NCBI GenBank assembly: GCA_035999365.1
Contig: DASYGT010000050.1
Span: forward strand, 186,001 to 250,000
Length of the DNA: 64,000 nt
DNA from: DASYGT01 sp035999365
Lineage (GTDB): Bacteria; Actinomycetota; Actinomycetes; Mycobacteriales; Jatrophihabitantaceae
Reading direction: 5' to 3'
Position numbers and translations under genes: made by a program. Below are positions 1 to 7,420 of the stretch, one piece after another. How positions within the stretch are numbered: the stretch's first letter is position 1; each line of letters opens with the position of its first letter. Below the pieces are notes generated by a model. It was not told the origin of the DNA and did not search any database. It was given only the letters and a program-made list of their open reading frames with translations.

Positions 1-759
1 CGGTGCCGCGACGACGACGAAGGCTGTGCCCGGAGTCTTGAGCAGTTCGTAGGTGTGCTGAGCGCGCTCACGGAATCCGCCGAACATCGACTCGAGCGCC
101 GTCACGAAGGCTGACAGATCCCGGATCAGATCGCCGCCGAGGATGCGGGTGAACACCTTCGCGAACACGCCGACCGATGCCGTCATGACCTTGAGGTAGG
201 CCTTCCCACCCGCCCGTGCCGGAGCGGTGAGCAGCCGGATCATTCGCCCGTCCAGGAAGCGACCGAGCCGGTTCGGGGCGTCAAGGAAGTCGAGCGCCGA
301 TCGCGACGGTGGGGTATCGACAACGATGAGGTCCCACTCGTCCGCCGCGGCGAGCTGGCCGAGCTTCTCCATCGCCATGTATTCCTGCGTCCCGGCGAAG
401 GACGAGGACAGCGACTGGTAGAAGGGGTTTTCGAAGATCTGCGCGGCCCGTTCGGGAGTCGAATGCTCGAGTACGACGTCGTCGAACGTCCGCTTCATGT
501 CGAGCATCATCGCGAAAAGCTCACCCTTGGCGCCCTCGACGAGGCGCGGCGTGTTGTCTAGTTCGGTGAGCCCCATCGACTGCGCGAGCCGACGCGCCGG
601 ATCGATGGTGAGTACGACCGTGCGCCGGCCCGCCTCGGCGCCGAGAAGTGCCATCGCCGCCGCGGTCGTCGTCTTGCCGACACCACCGCTGCCGCACGTC
701 ACCACGATGCGCGTCGCGGGGTCGCGGACGAGCGCGCAGAGGTCGAGTGGATTGGTCAT
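1..759 (-). CDS. ArsA/Get3-like ATPase, partial (3' end beyond left edge)
   Basis: P-loop ATPase of the ArsA/Get3 class (cytosolic, SIMIBI fold), cut by the window edge after 253 codons. The nucleotide-binding loop is at residues 22-31 (CGSGGVGKTT). The position of the signature lysine of the deviant Walker A (KGGxGKT) is Ser24, whereas the upstream partner gene keeps it. Further support: switch-like VLTIDPARR near residue 50 and VVDTPPSRSALDFLD near residue 155. The ATG overlaps the stop of the upstream ATPase (ATGA), so the two are translationally coupled and probably form a heterodimer. From memory, Rv3679/Rv3680 of M. tuberculosis are the equivalent pair and form a Get3-like complex. The client proteins or ions are unknown. 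Confidence 0.85.
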   Translation of the reverse strand, partial: MTNPLDLCALVRDPATRIVVTCGSGGVGKTTTAAAMALLGAEAGRRTVVLTIDPARRLAQSMGLTELDNTPRLVEGAKGELFAMMLDMKRTFDDVVLEHSTPERAAQIFENPFYQSLSSSFAGTQEYMAMEKLGQLAAADEWDLIVVDTPPSRSALDFLDAPNRLGRFLDGRMIRLLTAPARAGGKAYLKVMTASVGVFAKVFTRILGGDLIRDLSAFVTALESMFGGFRERAQHTYELLKTPGTAFVVVAAP

Positions 760-1769
760 GACTCGGGCACCGTGAACCTGGCCGCGAGTTGCTGTAGCTC
801 GCCGAGCCCGACCGGCGGGTTCAGGTCGGGCAGCTCGATGCGTGGGGCTGCCACGGAGTCGAGTTCCCGGGCGTTCTCCACCTCGATCCGCTGACGCTCC
901 GCATACGCCGACATCTCCTCGGCCAGCGGCGCGGCGTTCGTCACAGGCAGATTCACCTTGCGTAGGCCGGCTGCGAGCAACTTGACGTCGATGCTGCCGT
1001 CGACGTCGAGCAGTTCGGAATCGATCAGGGCGGGACGAGCGCGATTGACGATCACGGCGCCGATGTGGAAGCCGGACTCCGTCAGTTCGACCGCTGCGTC
1101 GAGCGTCTCCTGCACCGGCATCTCTTCCAGCAGGGTGACGAGATGCACGCAGGTCTGCGTGCCGTGCAGCAGCGTCATCACCCCCTCGCTCTGCCGGTTG
1201 ATGGGGCCGAACTTCGTCAGGCTCGCCACCTCCTGCGTGGCGTTGAGGAACTGCCGAATGCGCCCCGTCGGCGGCGCGTCGAGAACCACGGCGTCGTAGG
1301 CGAGGCGGCCGTCGGGGTTGGTGCGCGTCACCGATTCCTTCACCTTGCCGGTGAGCAGGACATCGCGTAGCCCCGGCGCGAGCGTCGTCACGAAGTCGAC
1401 CGCACCCATGCGCTTGAGCCCTCGGGCGGAGCGCTTCATGTTGTAGAACATTTCGAGGTACTCGATCATCGCCTCTTCGGCATCGATGGCGAGGCCCCAC
1501 AGCTGGCCGCCGTTCGCCGTGGTGGCAAGCCGGTGCTCGGCGTAGGAGAGCGCGGGGACGTCGAAGAGCTGCGCAATGGCCTGACGCCCCTCGACCTCGA
1601 TCAGCAGCACCTTGCGCCCACCACCGGCGAGGGCGAGGGCGAGGGCTGCCGCAACGGTGGTCTTGCCGGTGCCGCCCTTGCCGGTGACGACGTGCAGCCG
1701 GGTGGCAGTGGGTATGCCGTCGACCAACCTGCCCCTGACAGGCAGCGTGGCGGTGCGAATGGCAGCCAT
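756..1769 (-). CDS. ArsA/Get3-like ATPase
   Basis: 337-residue ATPase, first gene of a two-gene operon with the ATPase ending at the left edge. An intact deviant Walker A is at residues 30-38 (GKGGTGKTT, signature Lys31 and catalytic Lys36). A second nucleotide-contact motif, VVLDAPPTGR, lies near residue 165. No transmembrane segment is visible, so the protein is cytosolic. The CXXC zinc motif of eukaryotic Get3 is not evident. Synteny with Rv3679 beside Rv3680 (from memory) suggests a heterodimeric Get3-like machine rather than arsenite export, since no arsenic resistance gene is near. Only this subunit has a complete P-loop, so ATP turnover is inferred to occur mainly here. Start: ATG at 1769, about 90 bases from the divergent RidA gene. 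Confidence 0.88.
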   Translation of the reverse strand: MAAIRTATLPVRGRLVDGIPTATRLHVVTGKGGTGKTTVAAALALALAGGGRKVLLIEVEGRQAIAQLFDVPALSYAEHRLATTANGGQLWGLAIDAEEAMIEYLEMFYNMKRSARGLKRMGAVDFVTTLAPGLRDVLLTGKVKESVTRTNPDGRLAYDAVVLDAPPTGRIRQFLNATQEVASLTKFGPINRQSEGVMTLLHGTQTCVHLVTLLEEMPVQETLDAAVELTESGFHIGAVIVNRARPALIDSELLDVDGSIDVKLLAAGLRKVNLPVTNAAPLAEEMSAYAERQRIEVENARELDSVAAPRIELPDLNPPVGLGELQQLAARFTVPES

Positions 1770-1844
1770 CCGATCAGCCTATGCGGGCCTAGCGCCTGAG
1801 CCCTGCTGAGGCCCACTTCGGCGCCGCAGATCACAGGTACCGGA

Positions 1845-1850
1845 TACGGT
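1845..1850 (+). promoter_or_regulatory. -10 box (TACGGT) of RidA gene, leaderless type
   Basis: TACGGT fits the actinobacterial TANNNT -10 consensus and ends 7 bases before the ATG at 1858, so transcription should begin at or next to the start codon. No Shine-Dalgarno sequence precedes that ATG. No clear -35 element is visible. Confidence 0.45.
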
Positions 1851-1857
1851 CAGCGTC

Positions 1858-2316
1858 ATGGCCTCTCCACTCTCGCGGCTGCGTGATCTCGGGATCGTCC
1901 TACCCGCCGTCGTACCGCCCGTCGCCGCCTATCTGCCCGCCGTCCGGTCGGGTCAGTTCGTCTACACCTCCGGTCAGCTGCCGATGGTCGACGGCGCCCT
2001 CGCCGCGACCGGCAAGGTCGGCGCACAGGTCACGCCTGAGCAGGCGCACGAGCTGGCCCGAACGTGCGCACTGAACGCGCTTGCCGCCATTGATGCGCTC
2101 GTCGGGCTCGACGCGGTGGCCCAGGTGGTGAAGGTCGTCGGGTATGTGGCATCGGACCCGGCGTTCACCGGTCAGCCCGGCGTCGTCAACGGCGCGAGCA
2201 CCCTGCTGTCCGACGTGTTCGGCGAGGCCGGTCGCCATGCCCGCTCGGCCGTCGGCGTCGCCGCCCTGCCACTGGACGCACCCGTGGAGGTCGAGCTGAT
2301 CGTGGCGCTGGCATGA
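1858..2316 (+). CDS. RidA family protein (YjgF/YER057c/UK114)
   Basis: 152-residue RidA-superfamily protein. Classical RidA is a trimeric cytosolic deaminase that destroys reactive enamine/imine intermediates of PLP enzymes. Family marks are the YTSGQLP segment near residue 37 and the C-terminal RSAVGVAALPLDAPVEVE segment, whose Arg corresponds to the substrate-carboxylate-binding arginine. It belongs to the longer actinobacterial subgroup, and Rv3678c occupies the same position in M. tuberculosis (recalled). The stop overlaps the ATG of the downstream Nudix gene, so the two are coupled. The substrate of this subgroup is not established. Confidence 0.85.
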   Translation: MASPLSRLRDLGIVLPAVVPPVAAYLPAVRSGQFVYTSGQLPMVDGALAATGKVGAQVTPEQAHELARTCALNALAAIDALVGLDAVAQVVKVVGYVASDPAFTGQPGVVNGASTLLSDVFGEAGRHARSAVGVAALPLDAPVEVELIVALA

Positions 2317-3086
2317 CGGAGCCGGCGGACATCCCGATCCGCGATGCGGCCACCGTCGTGCTGCTGCGGGACGGGGTGGAAGGAGGCATCGAGGCGTGGC
2401 TACTCACTCGGGTAACGCAGATGGCGTTCGCGGCGGGGATGACTGTCTTCCCCGGCGGGCGTGTCGACGACGCCGACGCGGAGCTGCCGTTCGTCGGCAA
2501 CGTCGCCGCTGAAACCGCCGCGCAGTTCGGCTGCGACGAGAAGCAGGCACGAGCCCTGCTCGGGGCTGCTGTCCGCGAGACATTCGAAGAGACGGGCGTG
2601 TTGCTGACTGCGCCGCCGGCGGATCTCAGTGAGCACCGTACCGATGTCGAGGCGGGAGCTGTCGGGTTCGCCGAGCTGCTGCGGGAGCACGAGCTCACGA
2701 TCGACGCATCGGGGTTGCGGCCCTGGTCGCGATGGATCACGCCCGCCGGTGAGAGCCGCCGCTACGACACGCGGTTCTTCGTCGGCGCACTGCCGGACGG
2801 CGCCGAGGCGAAGGACGTCACCACCGAATCGTCATCGGCAGAATGGGTCGGCGTCGGCGAGGCACTCGAGCAGGCTCAGCGCGGTGAACGCAAGATGCTG
2901 CCACCGACCCTTGCGACGCTCGCGTCGATCGTGCCCTTCGAGACTGTGGCAGAGGTGATTGCCGCGGCACGATCGCGTGATCTTCGGGCCGTGCGTCCGA
3001 ACATCAGGCTCACCGACGACGGCAATGTGGTGGCCGACCTTCCCGACGGGACATCGATCTCGCTTCCGCGGACGACGTTCTCGTGA
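2313..3086 (+). CDS. NUDIX hydrolase (NUDT19-like, split Nudix box)
   Basis: 257-residue Nudix-fold hydrolase of nucleoside-diphosphate-linked compounds. FPGG at residues 46-49 is followed only about 38 residues later by the catalytic RETFEETG (88-95; metal ligands Glu92 and Glu93). This gap is longer than the contiguous 23-residue Nudix box and is typical of the NUDT19/CoA-diphosphatase-like branch. The long helical C-terminus (residues 170-257) is also usual there. It overlaps the RidA stop upstream and the metallo-beta-lactamase start downstream (4 bases each), forming a three-gene operon. Acyl-CoA or CoA cleavage is a family-based guess. Confidence 0.8.
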   Translation: MTEPADIPIRDAATVVLLRDGVEGGIEAWLLTRVTQMAFAAGMTVFPGGRVDDADAELPFVGNVAAETAAQFGCDEKQARALLGAAVRETFEETGVLLTAPPADLSEHRTDVEAGAVGFAELLREHELTIDASGLRPWSRWITPAGESRRYDTRFFVGALPDGAEAKDVTTESSSAEWVGVGEALEQAQRGERKMLPPTLATLASIVPFETVAEVIAAARSRDLRAVRPNIRLTDDGNVVADLPDGTSISLPRTTFS

Positions 3087-3877
3087 CGCACCCCGCCTAC
3101 GAACAGTTGCGGCAGGTGACGCCACTCGCCGGCGTCGTGCTGGCCACGAACCCGAGTCCGATGACACTCGAAGGGACGAATACCTGGCTGCTCAGGGCGC
3201 CTGGCGGTGAGCAGTCGATCGTGGTCGATCCGGGCCCGGACGACGAAGCCCACCTGCGCGCCGTTCTCGCAGTCGCGGGTGAGGTGACCACCATCCTGCT
3301 GACGCACGGTCACTTCGACCACAGCGACGGCGCCCGCCGGCTGCACGAGGTGACCGGCGCACCCGTGCGAGCCCTCGACCCGGCCCACCAACTCGGCGAC
3401 GAAGGGCTCAGCGATGGCGACGTCATTGCGGCGGGGGGGATCGAGCTCCGCGTGTGGGCGACACCAGGACACTCGTCGGACTCGCTGTCGTTTCTGCTCG
3501 ACCCACGCGACGGTTCAGCCGCTGCAATTCTCACCGGCGACACGATCCTCGGCAGGGGCACCACAGTCGTCGCGTATCCCGACGGCGACCTCGGCCACTA
3601 CCTCGACTCGCTTCGTCGGCTTCTCGAACTCGGCGACGCAACCGTGCTGACGGGCCACGGCCCCGAGCTTCCGCGCGTCGGTGAGGCGGCCGCGGCTTAC
3701 CTCGCCCACCGCGAGGAGCGGCTCAACCAGGTGCGCGGCGCCCTGGAGCTGCTCGGTAGCGACGTCTCGCCGCGCGCCATCGTCGAGCACGTGTACGCCG
3801 ACATCGACAAGGTGCTGTGGCCGGCGGCCGAAGTGTCGGTGCAGGCGCAGCTGGCCTACCTGCGTACCGCCGGCTGA
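3083..3877 (+). CDS. MBL-fold metallohydrolase (LACTB2-like)
   Basis: 264-residue metallo-beta-lactamase-fold hydrolase. The metal-binding motif THGHFDH places His75, His77, Asp79 and His80 as ligands. Further ligands are the His of ATPGHSSDS (residue ~130), the Asp of LTGDTILG (~152) and the His of LTGHGPEL (~192). A helical C-terminal extension (about 205-264) matches LACTB2/RNase-like members. It ends the RidA-Nudix-MBL operon (start overlaps the Nudix stop) and matches Rv3677c, next to crp, in M. tuberculosis (recalled). The substrate is unknown; LACTB2 homologues are endoribonucleases or thioesterase-like hydrolases. Confidence 0.82.
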   Translation: MTHPAYEQLRQVTPLAGVVLATNPSPMTLEGTNTWLLRAPGGEQSIVVDPGPDDEAHLRAVLAVAGEVTTILLTHGHFDHSDGARRLHEVTGAPVRALDPAHQLGDEGLSDGDVIAAGGIELRVWATPGHSSDSLSFLLDPRDGSAAAILTGDTILGRGTTVVAYPDGDLGHYLDSLRRLLELGDATVLTGHGPELPRVGEAAAAYLAHREERLNQVRGALELLGSDVSPRAIVEHVYADIDKVLWPAAEVSVQAQLAYLRTAG

Positions 3878-3922
3878 GCCGACCGTCCCTGCCCAACGTC
3901 ATCGGGTGGCCGTCCGCGGCGG

Positions 3923-3928
3923 CATAGT
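3923..3928 (+). promoter_or_regulatory. -10 box (CATAGT) of PPOX gene, leaderless type
   Basis: CATAGT has the conserved A2 and T6 of the -10 element and ends 6 bases before the ATG at 3935. No ribosome-binding site lies between, which implies a leaderless transcript. Confidence 0.4.
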
Positions 3929-3934
3929 GGATAC

Positions 3935-4363
3935 ATGGCCCACCGCATGACCGATGACCAGGCTCGCACCTTCCTCGCCGAAGGCACTCGCACCGGCAAG
4001 CTCGCTACCGTGCGCGCCGACGGCAGCCCCGCCGTCGCGGCGATCTGGTTCGTGCTCGATGGCGACGACCTCGTGTTCACGACCGCAACCGACACCGTCA
4101 AAGCCAGGGCGTTACGTCGCGATCCCCGCGCCGCTCTGATCGTCGACTTGGAGGAGCCACCGTTCGGTTACGTCCTGGTGCGAGGAAGCGTCACGATCTC
4201 GACGGACCTCGACGAGATGCTCCCGATCGCCACGCGCATCGCTGCGCGCTACATGGGCGCCGAGCGCGCGGATGCCTACGGCCGGCGCAATGCGGTGACG
4301 GGAGAACTCCTGGTGCGCCTGCACCCCGACCGGATCAGCGCCTACGCCGGAATCAGCGACTGA
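3935..4363 (+). CDS. PPOX-class (F420/FMN) oxidoreductase family protein
   Basis: 142-residue split-beta-barrel protein of the pyridoxamine-5'-phosphate-oxidase-like superfamily. Visible signature: LATVRADGSPAVAAIWFV near residue 24, TATDTVKARALRRDPRAAL near 50, and VLVRGSVTI near 80. Actinobacterial members of this size mostly use F420 or flavin to reduce unknown substrates, or bind F420, biliverdin or heme. It is monocistronic, between the MBL gene and the convergent crp gene, with only 12 bases separating its stop from that of crp. The cofactor cannot be decided from sequence by eye. Confidence 0.8.
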   Translation: MAHRMTDDQARTFLAEGTRTGKLATVRADGSPAVAAIWFVLDGDDLVFTTATDTVKARALRRDPRAALIVDLEEPPFGYVLVRGSVTISTDLDEMLPIATRIAARYMGAERADAYGRRNAVTGELLVRLHPDRISAYAGISD

Positions 4364-4375
4364 GGCGAACGCGCG

Positions 4376-5050
4376 TCAACGAGCGCGGCGGGCCAGCCGC
4401 TCGCGGTCGAGGATCACGACACTCTTGCCTTCGAGTCGAAGCCAGCCGCGGGAGGCGAAGTCGGCCAGTGCCTTGTTCACCGTCTCCCGGGACGCGCCGA
4501 CGAGCTGCGCGAGCTCTTCCTGCGTGAGGTCGTGGGTCACTCGCAGTTGACCGCCGTCGACAGACCCGAACCGCTGCGCAAGTTGCAGAAGCTGCTTGGC
4601 CACCCGTCCGGGCACGTCGACGAAGATGAGATCGGCCAGCATCGTGTTCGTCCGACGCAGACGGCGCGCGACGACGCGAAGCAGCTGCATGGCGATCTGC
4701 GGCCGGTCCTGCACCCACTTGGTGAGGGCGGCCTTGGGCAGGCGGGCCAGCCGGGCGTCGGTGACAACCGTCGCCGTTGCGGTGCGCGGACCGGGGTCGA
4801 ATAGCGACAGTTCGCCGAACTGGTCGGACGGGCCCATGACGGCGACGAGGTTCTCGCGTCCGTCGGAGGATCGTCGCCCGAGCTTCACCTTGCCGGTGAG
4901 GACGATGTACAGGCTGTCACCAGGCTCGCCTTCGGTGAACAGCGTGGCGCCGCGTGGTGCCTCGATGATCTCGAACTCTCCGGCGAGGGCCTCGACCGCT
5001 TCGGGGTCGACGCCCTGGAACAACCCCGCCCTGCGGAGAATCTCGTCCAC
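4376..5050 (-). CDS. crp: Crp/Fnr-family transcriptional regulator (cAMP receptor protein)
   Basis: Global regulator with an N-terminal cyclic-nucleotide-binding beta-roll and C-terminal winged HTH. The phosphate-binding cassette FGELSLFDPGPRTATA is near residues 72-87. The recognition helix region is QEELAQLVGASRETVNKAL near 177-195. I chose the GTG at 5050, giving 224 residues, because it has GGAGG 8 bases upstream and begins VDEILRRAGLF, matching the start and exact length of M. tuberculosis Crp (recalled). An in-frame ATG at 5125 would add 25 unsupported residues. It is divergent from nth through the small membrane protein gene, as in Rv3676-Rv3674c. It probably binds cAMP. Confidence 0.92.
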   Translation of the reverse strand: MDEILRRAGLFQGVDPEAVEALAGEFEIIEAPRGATLFTEGEPGDSLYIVLTGKVKLGRRSSDGRENLVAVMGPSDQFGELSLFDPGPRTATATVVTDARLARLPKAALTKWVQDRPQIAMQLLRVVARRLRRTNTMLADLIFVDVPGRVAKQLLQLAQRFGSVDGGQLRVTHDLTQEELAQLVGASRETVNKALADFASRGWLRLEGKSVVILDRERLARRAR

Positions 5051-5213
5051 GTCCGCTGCCTCCTCGGGCCACCCACCTGCTCGCACCAGCGATTCGGCTG
5101 GAGCGCCACCGGTGCTGCGAGCCACGTCACAGTAACGGGCAGTCTAGGCCATTGTGGGCGCGCGGCTGCGCGGAGTATGTGGCGAATGCCCTGGGCGCGG
5201 CGGCGGTGCTCGG

Positions 5214-5462
5214 TCAGTTCGTGCGGTCGCGCACGGCGCTTCGGCGAAGCCGGCCCAGGCCGAGGCGCTGGCGGAACCGCGTGAGCGCGGATTCCGTGCC
5301 CTCGCGGACGAACGTGTCCAGCTCCTCCGGGCTTGCGTCCTCGAGGAACTGTTCGATGTCGCGCTCTTCGGCGACTTGGGTCAGCGGCTGCTCGACGCGT
5401 TCCATGAGCAGCAGGAACCCGAGCAGCAGCAGCGGGAACAACAGCATGAAGAAGCCGATCAT
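5214..5462 (-). CDS. Small membrane protein (Rv3675-like)
   Basis: 82-residue protein that starts with one very hydrophobic transmembrane helix (MIGFFMLLFPLLLLGFLLLM). An acidic cytoplasmic segment (EERDIEQFLEDASPEELDTFV) and a basic C-terminus follow. I chose ATG 5462 because it puts the helix at the N-terminus; an upstream in-frame ATG at 5600 would run into nth. The gene sits between crp and nth, the position of Rv3675 in M. tuberculosis (recalled). No enzymatic motif is visible and the function is unknown. Confidence 0.65.
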   Translation of the reverse strand: MIGFFMLLFPLLLLGFLLLMERVEQPLTQVAEERDIEQFLEDASPEELDTFVREGTESALTRFRQRLGLGRLRRSAVRDRTN

Positions 5463-5505
5463 CGTGCTTCCATTGTGCCCCACCGGCGGTGTCGTCTGCT
5501 GCTCG

Positions 5506-5511
5506 TAGGCT
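5506..5511 (+). promoter_or_regulatory. -10 box (TAGGCT) of nth, leaderless type
   Basis: TAGGCT ends 6 bases before the GTG start at 5518, the same spacing and hexamer as upstream of the DUF2516 gene at 61688. It lies in the 55-base gap between nth and the divergent membrane protein gene. Confidence 0.45.
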
Positions 5512-5517
5512 GGCGCC

Positions 5518-6267
5518 GTGCCGAAGACCGCCGACCAACGGAAGACCGCCGACCAACGCGAGTCGCCCCTCGCACTGACCCGCCGGGCCCGCCGGATCAA
5601 TCGCGAACTGGCCGCCAGCTATCCCGACGCGCACTGCGAGCTCAACTTCGCCGACCCGCTCGAGCTCTCCGTCGCGACGATTCTGTCGGCCCAATGCACC
5701 GACAAGCGGGTCAACGAGGTGACGCCGGCCGTGTTCGCCAAGTACCGGAGCGCAGCCGACTACGCCGCGGCTGACCGCGCCGAGCTGGAGGAACTCATCC
5801 GCCCGACCGGATTCTTCCGGAACAAGACGACGTCGATCATCAAGCTCGGCCAGGCGCTCGTCGAACGTTTCGACGGGGAGGTGCCCCACACGCTGGACCA
5901 GCTGGTGACGCTGCCCGGGTTCGGCCGCAAGACGGCGAACGTCGTGCTGGGAAACGCATTCGGGATCGCAGGGATCACCGTCGACACCCACTTCGGCCGG
6001 CTCGCCCGCCGATGGAAATGGACCGACGAGACAGACCCCGTTCGGGTCGAACGGGTCGTCAACGACCTGATTCCGAAGAAGGACTGGACGATCCTGTCGC
6101 ACCGCGTGATCTGGCACGGCCGCCGTATCTGCCATGCGCGCAAGCCCGCCTGCGGTGTCTGCCCGGTCGCCCAGTGGTGCCCGTCGTTCGGCGAGGGGCC
6201 GACGGATCCGGAGACGGCCGCGAAACTGGTGCGCAGCGCTTCGCAGATGATGGAATCGCTGGCATGA
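5518..6267 (+). CDS. nth: Endonuclease III (DNA glycosylase/AP lyase)
   Basis: 249-residue base-excision-repair enzyme that removes oxidised pyrimidines and cleaves AP sites. The helix-hairpin-helix LPGFGRKTANVV (132-143) carries catalytic Lys138. The catalytic aspartate is Asp156 in VDTHFGR. The 4Fe-4S cluster is ligated by Cys205, Cys212, Cys215 and Cys221 (C-x6-C-x2-C-x5-C). GTG 5518 is used, 6 bases after a -10-like TAGGCT and without a Shine-Dalgarno. The first 14 codons contain a perfect 18-base tandem duplication (KTADQR twice). The stop overlaps the ATG of the downstream Nudix gene. Confidence 0.96.
   Translation: MPKTADQRKTADQRESPLALTRRARRINRELAASYPDAHCELNFADPLELSVATILSAQCTDKRVNEVTPAVFAKYRSAADYAAADRAELEELIRPTGFFRNKTTSIIKLGQALVERFDGEVPHTLDQLVTLPGFGRKTANVVLGNAFGIAGITVDTHFGRLARRWKWTDETDPVRVERVVNDLIPKKDWTILSHRVIWHGRRICHARKPACGVCPVAQWCPSFGEGPTDPETAAKLVRSASQMMESLA
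5523..5558 (+). repeat. 18-bp perfect tandem duplication in the nth 5' end
   Basis: The unit GAAGACCGCCGACCAACG occurs twice back to back (5523-5540 and 5541-5558). It duplicates the hexapeptide KTADQR before the conserved glycosylase domain. As a multiple of 3 it keeps the frame. Confidence 0.9.
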
Positions 6268-6956
6268 CCGGGGTGGGCGAGCCCGCCGGTCTCGGCGAGG
6301 TGCCGGCATGGTTGCGCCCGCTCGCCGCGGCGGCCCGCCAGTTGCGGCCGGGTGAGCTGTCGCGATTCCTTCCCCCCGAGGACGGCAGCGGGCGGGCGTC
6401 CGCCGTACTGATCCTGCTCACGCAGACGAGCGAGGGCCCGTGCGTGCTGCTCATCCAACGGGCCGCGGACCTGCGCACGCACGCAGGCCAGGTCGCGTTC
6501 CCCGGCGGAGCCGTCGACGTCACCGATCCGAGTCACATCTCCGCAGCACTGCGAGAGGCGGAGGAAGAGGTCGGAGTCGATCCGAGTTCGGTGCACGTCA
6601 TTGCCGAACTTCCGCCGATCTTCCTCCCTCCGTCCGGATTCGTCGTCACACCCGTACTCGCGTGGTGGACGCAGGCGCACCCGGTGTCAGCGGTCGACGC
6701 CGGGGAGGTCGCCGAGGTGGCACTCGTCCCTGTCGCCGAGCTGAGCGATCCACGCAACCGGTTCGCCGTTACCCACCCGTCCGGATGGGTCGGGCCGGGG
6801 TTCGAGGCTCGCGGTCTGTTCGTGTGGGGTTTCACTGCCGGACTGGTCGATCGTTTGCTTGTGCTCGGGGGCTGGGCTCAGCCGTGGGACGAGACGCGCC
6901 GTCGTCCGCTGCCGCAGGAGATGTCCGGCCGGCCCGCATCGCCGCCGCGCGGTTGA
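6264..6956 (+). CDS. CoA pyrophosphatase-type NUDIX hydrolase (NudL-like)
   Basis: 230-residue Nudix hydrolase with the NudL/UPF0035 signature LLIQRAADLRTHAGQVAFPGG (62-82) followed by REAEEEVG (97-104). Glu101 and Glu102 are the metal ligands. Family members cleave CoA to 4'-phosphopantetheine and 3',5'-ADP. ATG 6264 overlaps the nth stop (ATGA), so the two are coupled. The order nth-Nudix-marP matches Rv3674c-Rv3672c-Rv3671c (recalled). The C-terminus (RPASPPRG) is short and probably disordered. Confidence 0.88.
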   Translation: MTGVGEPAGLGEVPAWLRPLAAAARQLRPGELSRFLPPEDGSGRASAVLILLTQTSEGPCVLLIQRAADLRTHAGQVAFPGGAVDVTDPSHISAALREAEEEVGVDPSSVHVIAELPPIFLPPSGFVVTPVLAWWTQAHPVSAVDAGEVAEVALVPVAELSDPRNRFAVTHPSGWVGPGFEARGLFVWGFTAGLVDRLLVLGGWAQPWDETRRRPLPQEMSGRPASPPRG

Positions 6957-6980
6957 CGCGAGGGTCTCAGCGCCCGCCGG

Positions 6981-6986
6981 TACCGT
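6981..6986 (+). promoter_or_regulatory. -10 box (TACCGT) of cupredoxin gene, leaderless type
   Basis: TACCGT ends 7 bases before ATG 6994, with no ribosome-binding site between. Spacing is identical to the RidA and Fic-like genes. Confidence 0.4.
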
Positions 6987-6993
6987 CGTCGCC

Positions 6994-7413
6994 ATGCTGG
7001 TCGGACGCCGGACGGACGCGCTCACTGTTGTGGTGGTCGTCGTCTCGTGCGCCGTGGCGGCGTGCTCGAACCAACAGCCATCGATCAACCGGCGCCCGCA
7101 TCCGGGTTCGGCCACCGCGTCGACGGTCGGTGGGGTGCAACAACTCACGGTTCAGGCGGGCGACACCTACCGCTTCGATCCCTCTGCGATCACCGTTCAT
7201 CCCGGGACGGTCCACATCACGCTCGTCAATACCGGTAAGGGCGCGCCGCACAACCTGACCTTCCTGGGGTTCGCGGCGGCAACGCCACTCGCGGCGGCCG
7301 GGCACACGCAGGAGGTCACGTTCACCGCGCCCGCACCGGGCAGCTACACCTACGTGTGCACCATCCACCGCGTGCAGGGTCAGACGGGCACCCTCGTGGT
7401 GTTGCCCCGGTGA
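6994..7413 (+). CDS. Cupredoxin-domain lipoprotein
   Basis: 139-residue exported lipoprotein. A hydrophobic signal (residues 10-22) ends in a lipobox with Cys24 (AVAAC). The remainder is a plastocyanin-like domain with copper ligands His86 (APHNL), Cys122 and His125 (YVCTIH). The axial Met usually found shortly after (as in CTIHPGM) is absent, and Gln128 or Gln130 sits there, so a stellacyanin-like Gln-ligated type 1 site is possible. In M. tuberculosis the slot between the Nudix gene and nth holds a TlpA-type thioredoxin (Rv3673c, recalled). Here a copper protein lies just upstream of marP, 7 bases away. An electron-transfer or copper-handling role at the outer membrane face is inferred. Confidence 0.8.
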   Translation: MLVGRRTDALTVVVVVVSCAVAACSNQQPSINRRPHPGSATASTVGGVQQLTVQAGDTYRFDPSAITVHPGTVHITLVNTGKGAPHNLTFLGFAAATPLAAAGHTQEVTFTAPAPGSYTYVCTIHRVQGQTGTLVVLPR

Positions 7414-7420
7414 TCATGCC

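Noticed and set aside
1626..1648. GAGGGC triplet-like repeat in the ATPase gene as a microsatellite
   Set aside because: Only about three units coding ALALALA in a normal helix after the P-loop.
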